Assembly: GCA_003833135.1 (NCBI GenBank)
Contig: QZLH01000357.1
Span: forward strand, 87,006 to 99,834
Direction: 5' to 3'
From: Oehlia diaphana
Taxonomy: Eukaryota; Glomeromycota; Glomeromycetes; Glomerales; Glomeraceae
DNA length: 12,829 nt
Below are positions 9,167 through 12,829 of the stretch, piece after piece. The translations under genes were made by a program, and so were the position numbers. A model generated the notes under the pieces. That model did not search any database. It was not told where the DNA came from and worked only from the letters and a program-made list of their open reading frames with translations. The first letter of the stretch is position 1, and every line of letters begins with the position of its first letter.

Positions 9167-9241
9167 ATTAATTATTTACCCTCTTTTTCTTCCGTCGAAT
9201 CCTTTCTAACCCGTTACTTTCCTAAAATCTTTTTCTTACAT
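9167..9241. repeat. 75-bp segment inverted relative to copy B (unit A)
   Basis: This block begins one base upstream of the zinc-finger start codon. Its reverse complement matches 11117-11191 at 69 of 75 positions. The flanks, GACATT on one side and AAAGTG on the other, keep the same orientation in both copies. The breakpoints sit in a 4-bp inverted repeat, TTAT/ATAA. On the coding (minus) strand this orientation puts the purine-rich face toward the ATG. Confidence 0.93.
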
Positions 9242-9268
9242 AAAGTGTTGTTTAAAAAAATTTGGTAG

Positions 9269-9302
9269 ATTTATATAAAAAAAAAAATTTTTTTTTTTAT
9301 AT
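9269..9302 (-). promoter_or_regulatory. TATA-like box and A11/T11 tract upstream of zinc-finger copy A
   Basis: On the minus strand TATATAAAT (9277-9269) lies about 105 bases upstream of the ATG at 9165. It abuts a perfect 30-bp palindrome made of ATAT, eleven A, eleven T and ATAT (9273-9302). The same arrangement occurs at the same distance before copy B. Long dA:dT tracts disfavour nucleosomes and are common in fungal promoters. The promoter role is inferred from position and conservation; no transcript start can be seen. Confidence 0.45.
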
Positions 9303-9494
9303 TTCATATTGTAACTCAAATTTGTTATCTTATCTCGAAAACAATTAGTCTATATGTTATTGTTATTGTGATATGATTATCAAAATTTTATTGTTGTGAA
9401 TTATTTGTCGGTAAAAATAATTGACACTAATTTGTAAATCATCATTGAATCTTGGCAATTGTCATATGCTTTAGATTGATTGCCAATGAAAAAC

Positions 9495-9523
9495 AATTAA
9501 TTTCATTATAAATATATTTATCG
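9495..9523 (+). repeat. 29-bp direct repeat, left copy
   Basis: This 29-base unit, beginning AATTAATTTCATTATAAA, recurs exactly at 9764-9792. The two copies bracket the MITE at 9548-9761. The paralogous region near 11350 has a single diverged copy, so duplication occurred on this side. Confidence 0.9.
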
Positions 9524-9547
9524 ATAAGGCCATTCCAAACTAATAAT

Positions 9548-9761
9548 TAGTTTAACGTCCTTTCTGGCTGGGGGGAATAATTTAAACAAACATGATATTT
9601 AAACATATTAAAATTTTCGGAAGTTTTTGGTAAAATCTGAAATATTCAGTACACCCAATTTCAAAAAAGAGAGGGGGTGCTTTAAACATATGTGAACATA
9701 TATGTGTTTAAATTATTTTAAAATTTTCAAAAAATAGAGAGGGAGGGAGGACGTTAAACTA
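9548..9761. mobile_element. MITE with 14-bp inverted ends and TA flanks
   Basis: The left end reads TAGTTTAACGTCCT and the right end AGGACGTTAAACTA, a perfect 14-bp inverted pair over a 214-bp unit. If the outer TA on each side is the target duplication, the element spans 9550-9759 and begins GTTTAACG, which fits Tc1/mariner-type MITEs. Subterminal AATAATTTAAACA also recurs inverted at the other end. It has no coding capacity. It sits in the upstream region of zinc-finger copy A and is absent from the corresponding place upstream of copy B, which supports an insertion. Confidence 0.75.
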
Positions 9762-9763
9762 AA

Positions 9764-9792
9764 AATTAATTTCATTATAAATATATTTATCG
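9764..9792 (+). repeat. 29-bp direct repeat, right copy
   Basis: It is identical to 9495-9523 and starts two bases after the right end of the MITE. It is far too long for a target-site duplication of such an element, so it probably arose during break repair or by slippage around the insertion. Confidence 0.9.
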
Positions 9793-9831
9793 GTAAATAT
9801 TGTCGGATTCAAGTAATAACATGTCATTTGA

Positions 9832-9851
9832 CTATAATAAATTTATTATAG
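9832..9851. repeat. Perfect 20-bp palindrome
   Basis: CTATAATAAA is followed by its exact reverse complement. A version with one mismatch lies at 11678-11697 in the copy B locus. It could form a small cruciform or be a dyad site, but in such AT-rich DNA it may have no function. Confidence 0.6.
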
Positions 9852-9876
9852 TATGTTCGGCTAGAATATGATTACG

Positions 9877-10055
9877 CAAATCCGCCGTTAAATACAGTAT
9901 ATCGTTATAAGACGACTATTTTTTTTTTTTTAAAATAAGAGATTATATTTAGTCAAATTAGAATAATAAAAATAATTTAATAAAAAAAATAAAAAATTTA
10001 GGTAGTTAAATTTGTGATGAAAAATTTTTTTAATATTAATGTTAAATCACATACA
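9877..10055. other. AT-rich spacer, no gene seen
   Basis: The spacer lies between the end of the duplicated locus and the transposase-like fragment. It contains a T-rich run near 9920-9930 and A/T-rich low-complexity sequence. I see no coding frame or repeat of note. Confidence 0.5.
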
Positions 10056-10335
10056 ATGTCTCAGCCACACATAAAAAGAAAGATCGCTCAAGATTCTTCT
10101 CAACAAAGAAAAAAAGCTATATTAACATATTTGCAGAAGCGCTAACTCTGAATTATCAAAAAAACACCACGACCTACCTAAGAAGTACTTATATACAGTC
10201 AAGCAAAATACTGTTTCTGGTATTATTTATAAAAAATATAAATGGTTTCTTATAGATCCTGATTCAGAAGAGTTGAATAAACAAATTTATCTTATATACA
10301 AATTATTTTTCAGAACCATCACTTTCTATGTTTAA
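10056..10335 (+). pseudogene. Fragment resembling the N-terminus of a pogo/Tigger-type transposase, frameshifted
   Basis: ATG 10056-10058 opens a basic peptide starting MSQPHIKRKIAQDSSQQRKK that stops at TAA 10143-10145. The sense continues one frame over from 10141 (beginning ANSELSKKHHDLPKKY) to TAA 10333-10335. The order is a Lys/Arg-rich start, a short helical region, then TVSGIIYKKYKWFLIDPD. This resembles the CENP-B/pogo N-terminal DNA-binding region, where a phrase like T-x-S-x-I-x-x-x-K-W precedes an Asp/Ser-rich stretch. Nothing of a DDE catalytic core follows. A third frame from about 10312 may continue with SEPSLSMFNF and GRHEKSYKRY before the T20 run. It is clearly broken. The family call is from memory and tentative; an unrelated fungal gene fragment is the alternative. 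Confidence 0.4.
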
Positions 10336-10620
10336 TTTTACAACTGGTCGTCATGAAAAGTCGTACAAAAGATATTTGCAGTATTTTTTTTTTTTTTTTT
10401 TTTGTACCAATATTAATTCAACATTTTATATTGATATTTCTATTAATGTGATATATTCAATAGTATAATAATAAGTTTAACAATAAAAGTATAATTTATT
10501 ATGTGATATAAACATGTTGATCAGTTACCGTGAAAATATCAATAAAAAAATTCACAGAAATTGATTAGGAACCGTGGGATAAAATTAGTTATTTCTGTAT
10601 GAAACTCACTATATCGTGTA
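10336..10620. other. AT-rich spacer with a T20 tract
   Basis: A run of twenty T lies at 10384-10403. On the opposite strand this is a poly(A) run, which could mark the end of an old retrotransposed sequence. The rest (10404-10620) is AT-rich without a coding frame. Confidence 0.5.
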
Positions 10621-10707
10621 TTAATAGTTTTGTACTCTCATTTTGTAAGTTAATGAATTAAAAGGTTGCATTCCGCAATGATATTTAAAAAATAAATACA
10701 ATTTACT

Positions 10708-11115
10708 ACGGGGTTTTTCTCCAGTGTGAGTTCGAATATGTCGGTTTAAATGTTCCAGTCTGTGGTATTCACGAGTGCAAACTTGGCATTTATGAAATTT
10801 AGGATTTCGGGATTTTGTTGGAAACCTATTATTTTGATCATCTACTTTCGACGCAATTTTTTCATCTCCAGTGTGAGTTCGGATATGTCAGAATTCAAGA
10901 ATGCAGAATTGGCATTTATGAAGTTTAGGAATTTGGTGACTTAGGAGATGTCAGTTTAAATGGTCCAGTTTGGTGAATTCATAAATGCAAAATTGGCATT
11001 TATAAGTTTCAGGATTTCAGGATTTTGTTGGAGACCTATTATTTTGATCATCTACTTTCGACGCGATTTTTTCATCTGCTGGACCATTTATTAATTTAAC
11101 GAGGTCGTTAGACAT
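10708..11115 (-). pseudogene. C2H2 zinc-finger pseudogene with internal duplication (copy B)
   Basis: The ATG at 11115-11113 begins MSNDLVKLINGPADEKIASK, nearly identical to copy A. The same frame can be followed through the locus, interrupted only by TGA codons at 11019-11017, 10953-10951 and 10890-10888. In order it holds a first finger (C-x2-C-x12-H-x3-H, with a stop inside), a second finger missing about seven codons, then a repeat of the leader from DEKIASK and an intact third finger ending [10 protein letters not shown]. Homology to copy A stops near 10710, so the RSDELTRH finger is missing; the frame drifts on into non-homologous sequence to TAA 10623-10621. At each of the three stops the aligned intact unit has CGA (Arg). 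This unit keeps the eight bases lost in copy A. It is a non-functional relic of a duplicated transcription-factor gene. Confidence 0.8.
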
Positions 11116-11116
11116 T

Positions 11117-11191
11117 ATGTAAGAAAAAGATTTTAAGAAAGTAACAGGTTGAAAAGGATTCGATGGAAGAAAAAGAAGGTAAATAATTAAT
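11117..11191. repeat. 75-bp segment inverted relative to copy A (unit B)
   Basis: This is the partner of 9167-9241, in opposite orientation between the same GACATT and AAAGTG flanks and of the same length. Here the coding strand upstream of the ATG at 11115 is pyrimidine-rich, as is common just upstream of fungal start codons, so this may be the ancestral orientation (inference). Most of the six differences are consistent with C-to-T or G-to-A changes in this copy. Confidence 0.93.
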
Positions 11192-11220
11192 AAAGTGTCG
11201 TTTTAAAAAAAATTTGGTAG

Positions 11221-11254
11221 ATTTATATAAAAAAAAAAATTTTTTTTTTTTATA
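11221..11254 (-). promoter_or_regulatory. TATA-like box and A11/T12 tract upstream of zinc-finger copy B
   Basis: This is the counterpart of the copy A element: TATATAAAT on the minus strand at 11229-11221, about 106 bases upstream of the ATG at 11115. Eleven A followed by twelve T lie at 11229-11251. It is preserved although the coding part next to it has decayed, so its conservation may reflect only a shared origin. Confidence 0.4.
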
Positions 11255-11484
11255 TTTCATATTTGTAACTCAAATTTCTATATTTTATTGTTGATTATCA
11301 AAAATTTATATTTGATTGGCAAGATTTTCCCATGGAAAAAAAATAATTCCATTATAAAATATATTTATCACATGCCATTTGACTATGATAAGATTTAACC
11401 GACACTTTTATAATTAAAATCCCCCGAACGGTGACATTTTAGGGGATGTGAAAAAAATAATTTTGTGAAGCAAAAAAAGAAGTC

Positions 11485-11613
11485 CCTCAGATGCAAAAAT
11501 TACGTTCTTGACCCTCCTCATGTTATCTTCTTGACCAGCTTATTGTATAATATATTATGTGGGTCAAGAAAGTAAGTGGGACAGGGTCAAGAAGATAATT
11601 TTTGCCCTCAGAT
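11485..11613. repeat. 8-bp target-site duplication pair flanking the foldback element
   Basis: CCTCAGAT occurs at 11485-11492 and again at 11606-11613, directly abutting both ends of the element. The direct repeat reaches 9 bp if the terminal C of the right inverted repeat is counted. Confidence 0.85.
11493..11605. mobile_element. Short foldback MITE, 113 bp, with 8-bp target duplication
   Basis: The ends read GCAAAAATTA and TAATTTTTGC. The inverted similarity runs inward about 44 bases at roughly 80 percent identity, leaving a small AT-rich centre (TGTATAATATATTA). Each arm holds two copies of TCTTGACC, so the arms can also pair out of register. A CCTCAGAT duplication flanks the element exactly. 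Eight-base duplications are typical of hAT elements, while nine-base duplications with long inverted ends are typical of Mutator-like elements. The ends resemble neither family well enough to decide. It has no coding capacity. Confidence 0.8.
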
Positions 11614-11896
11614 AAATATAAACAGTGAAAACGCGGTGGGGTGTGATGCCGGCGATGAATTTTACAAAATCACAGATCTATAATAAGTTTATTATAGTAT
11701 GTTCGGGGTAGCATATGATTACGAAAAAAAACTCTTTCCCCCCTAATTTTTATTTTTGTTAGTATTCCGCAGTAAAATAGCGTTTCGTTTCTCTTTTTTC
11801 AGTTTTCTGTTGAAACTTAGGGGGAAGAGGCCCAGGAAGGGCGCCTTGGTCGCAATACGAGGTTTTTGTTCACTTTTTGTCCATAACCAAGAGACT

Positions 11897-12064
11897 ATGA
11901 GTTCTTACCGTCATATAGATATCGATTTTTCTTCTGTACAATACGAATATCATTCTCAATATGACTTATACAATGGTCATGAAGAGTTCGAAGATGATAA
12001 TGAACCTTCCAATATCATTCCTTCTTTTAATAATACTTTACCTTGTTCCGTCCTAAACTTGTGA
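11897..12064 (+). CDS. Short acidic ORF of unknown function, possibly a 5' gene fragment
   Basis: ATG 11897-11899 opens 55 codons to TGA 12062-12064. The peptide begins MSSYRHIDIDFSSVQYEYHS and is rich in Tyr, Asp, Glu, Ser and Asn. It looks like a real protein start rather than a random AT-rich frame. The frame is also open upstream to a TTG at 11756, but that part is hydrophobic and basic and probably 5' UTR. The last dozen bases overlap, antisense, the end of the ATPase relic at 12053-12554. The frame may have been cut off where that relic begins, leaving the first exon of a lost gene. I recognise no domain. Confidence 0.35.
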   Translation: MSSYRHIDIDFSSVQYEYHSQYDLYNGHEEFEDDNEPSNIIPSFNNTLPCSVLNL

Positions 12065-12554
12065 ACATGATGATCGGTGGAAAGAGTTCCATTCAACAGC
12101 CAGCTCATCTGTTTCGGGTCCAGTTAAGTCAAAAATAATAAACTCATGTTCTCTTAAATATTTTTTTATAATTTCGTTGCAATGATATAATCTTTCACAT
12201 ACTGATGTACAATTTTAGAAATATCTTCGGTTGAACCACCATTGAATAAGCATAAATGTGCCGCATTTTCACAAATAACCTTTGGTACACACTAATATTT
12301 TGCGTAACATAAATTGGTGAAATATTGTTATGACGTCCACTTAAAAGGAACGGTATTATCTGTCTCTACAAGCAACCATTTCGGTTCATTTAGATGGTAG
12401 TCTACCATTATAACGTCATTGCATTTCATATACAGTATCTTGTTCCATCGTTTTCCTTCTCCCATAATCGAAGTAGTTTATATCCAAGGAAAAGATTAAC
12501 AAGCATGTTAGTTTTACCTGAGTTACTCAATCCTGTTACTATCATGCGAAATGG
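12053..12554 (-). pseudogene. Relic of a P-loop ATPase (A32/FtsK-HerA-like family) with several frameshifts
   Basis: Read on the minus strand from 12554, the first frame begins PFRMIVTGLSNSGKTNML, with a complete Walker A motif GLSNSGKT at 12533-12510, and stops at TGA 12428-12426. The homologous sense then moves to a second frame (MKCNDVIMVDYHLNEPKW), a third (SGRHNNISPIYVTQ), a fourth (VPKVICENAAHLCLFNGG and on to DYIIA, stop 12168-12166) and a fifth (CNEIIKKYLREHEFIIFDL, stop TAG 12055-12053). The order matches a family I recall as abundant in Rhizophagus genomes and similar to A32-like packaging ATPases. The expected Walker B stretch between the second and third segments is missing, so there is a deletion as well as about four frameshifts. 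It is plainly non-functional. The family-level assignment is from memory. Confidence 0.65.
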
Positions 12555-12724
12555 TCACGATAGATCTTGACAATAATTTGAGGATTTTATTTAGAGCTTT
12601 TATTGTTTAAACTCTTTTTTCCGATTTTTTTTTTTTTGATGTAAAATGCACAAAGACCATTAAAATTTTCCTTTTCTACTAATCCTGATTTTGTGTATAA
12701 AAAAGTAAATGAAAAGAAAATCGC
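12555..12724. other. AT-rich sequence, probable body of a truncated retroelement end
   Basis: No gene is visible. It contains a short T run near 12630-12639. The right part leads directly into the hairpin and AAAT tail at 12725-12754 and may belong to the same 5'-truncated retroelement, but I cannot set its left boundary. Confidence 0.35.
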
Positions 12725-12754
12725 TAAGCCAAAGTGGCTTACAAATAAATAAAT
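12725..12754 (+). mobile_element. 3' terminus of a LINE or SINE: hairpin plus (AAAT)n tail
   Basis: TAAGCCA (12725-12731) and TGGCTTA (12735-12741) form a perfect 7-bp stem with a 3-base loop. One base later come three units of AAAT (12743-12754). A terminal hairpin next to a short-unit tail is typical of stringent LINEs and the SINEs that borrow their ends. It differs in both stem and tail unit from the LINE ending at 7251, so it would belong to a different family. No coding part is attached. Confidence 0.5.
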
Positions 12755-12765
12755 AAAATTATGTA

Positions 12766-12795
12766 TTTTTTTTTTTTTTTTTTTTTAAAAAAAAA
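12766..12795. repeat. T21/A9 homopolymer junction
   Basis: Twenty-one T are followed directly by nine A, with more A-rich sequence to the window end. It may be two abutting retroelement tails in opposite orientation or a replication-slippage product. Lengths of such runs are often inaccurate in assemblies. Confidence 0.6.
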
Positions 12796-12829
12796 GGAAA
12801 ATATTTATTATAAAAAAAAAAAAAACAAA

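Larger units (their letters stand above)
8994..9876. repeat. Duplicated locus, copy A side (zinc-finger 5' half plus upstream region)
   Basis: From finger 1 of the zinc-finger gene to the sequence ATATGATTACG, this stretch is matched in the same orientation by about 10950-11723. Shared landmarks are the start codon, the 75-bp block (inverted), the TATA/A-T palindrome, the ATTATAAATATATTTATC block, CATTTGACTATAATAA and GTATGTTCGG. Copy A alone contains the MITE and one extra 29-bp unit. Confidence 0.85.
11391..11677. other. Unmatched insert in copy B upstream region
   Basis: This segment has no counterpart upstream of copy A. It lies between GACTATGATAAG on the left and CTATAATAAG on the right, an imperfect 8-10 bp direct repeat. 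It contains G+C-richer patches (near 11420-11440 and 11630-11655) and the foldback element at 11493-11605. I see no ORF and no inverted ends for the whole segment. Confidence 0.55.
10950..11723. repeat. Duplicated locus, copy B side
   Basis: This is the partner of 8994-9876. Homology ends at the same landmark, ATATGATTACG. Copy B alone has about 290 bases at 11391-11677, between two similar ATRATAAG motifs, and these include the 113-bp foldback element. Copy B lacks the MITE found in copy A. I cannot tell from the window whether the 290 bases were gained here or lost from copy A. Confidence 0.85.

Noticed and set aside
9495..9792. The two 29-bp repeats as a CRISPR-like array
   Set aside because: There are only two units, 269 bases apart, with a MITE between them, in a eukaryotic context.
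10750..10944. 64-codon + strand frame
   Set aside because: It is antisense to the zinc-finger pseudogene; its similarity to the frame at 8808-9149 only reflects the duplicated fingers.
12062..12180. + strand peptide around HDDRWKEFHSTASSSVSG continuing the ORF at 11897
   Set aside because: It is in a different frame and is the antisense of the ATPase relic, whose minus-strand reading fits the family better.

Overview
The window looks like nuclear DNA of a filamentous fungus with a very AT-rich, transposon-laden genome. It most resembles an arbuscular mycorrhizal fungus (Rhizophagus or a relative). That assignment rests on the A+T bias, the style of the LINE polyprotein, the relics of a P-loop ATPase family I associate with these fungi, and the Mig1/CreA-like zinc fingers. 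It is a judgement from memory, not a database result. I see no bacterial or organellar genes, no tRNA, no rRNA and no CRISPR array.

Positions 1-7251 are a nearly full-length APE-type LINE retrotransposon on the + strand, cut at its 5' end by the window edge. ORF1 (1-876) is an RNA-binding protein with a CCHC zinc knuckle and a coiled coil. ORF2 (999-7007) is one continuous reading frame encoding an apurinic-type endonuclease, reverse transcriptase, RNase H and a C-terminal Cys/His motif. It is broken by a single in-frame TAA at 3015-3017, which separates the endonuclease from the polymerase. Every catalytic residue I could locate is present. The element ends in a 3' UTR with a C(UUCG)G hairpin and an (AAAAAT)n tail.

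Positions 7252-8555 hold no gene I can support. Positions 8556-11723 contain two diverged copies of one locus, both on the minus strand: a small C2H2 zinc-finger gene with its promoter. Copy A (8556-9165) keeps both good fingers but carries an 8-bp frameshifting deletion. Copy B (10708-11115) is a decayed, internally duplicated version whose three stops are all TGA where CGA is expected. Immediately upstream of the two start codons, an exactly 75-bp segment is present in opposite orientation. The upstream regions were also rearranged by two MITEs: a 214-bp TA-flanked element at 9548-9761, and a 113-bp foldback element at 11493-11605 with an 8-bp target duplication. Between the copies lies a frameshifted fragment resembling the N-terminus of a pogo/Tigger-type transposase.

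The right end (11724-12829) holds a short acidic ORF, a multiply frameshifted relic of a P-loop ATPase on the minus strand with an intact Walker A, and a 3' terminal scrap of another retroelement (a hairpin followed by an AAAT tail). Apart from the young LINE, nearly everything recognisable is a decaying duplicate or a transposon relic. I found no convincing new multi-gene system. The most unusual structure is the precise promoter-proximal micro-inversion between the zinc-finger paralogues.
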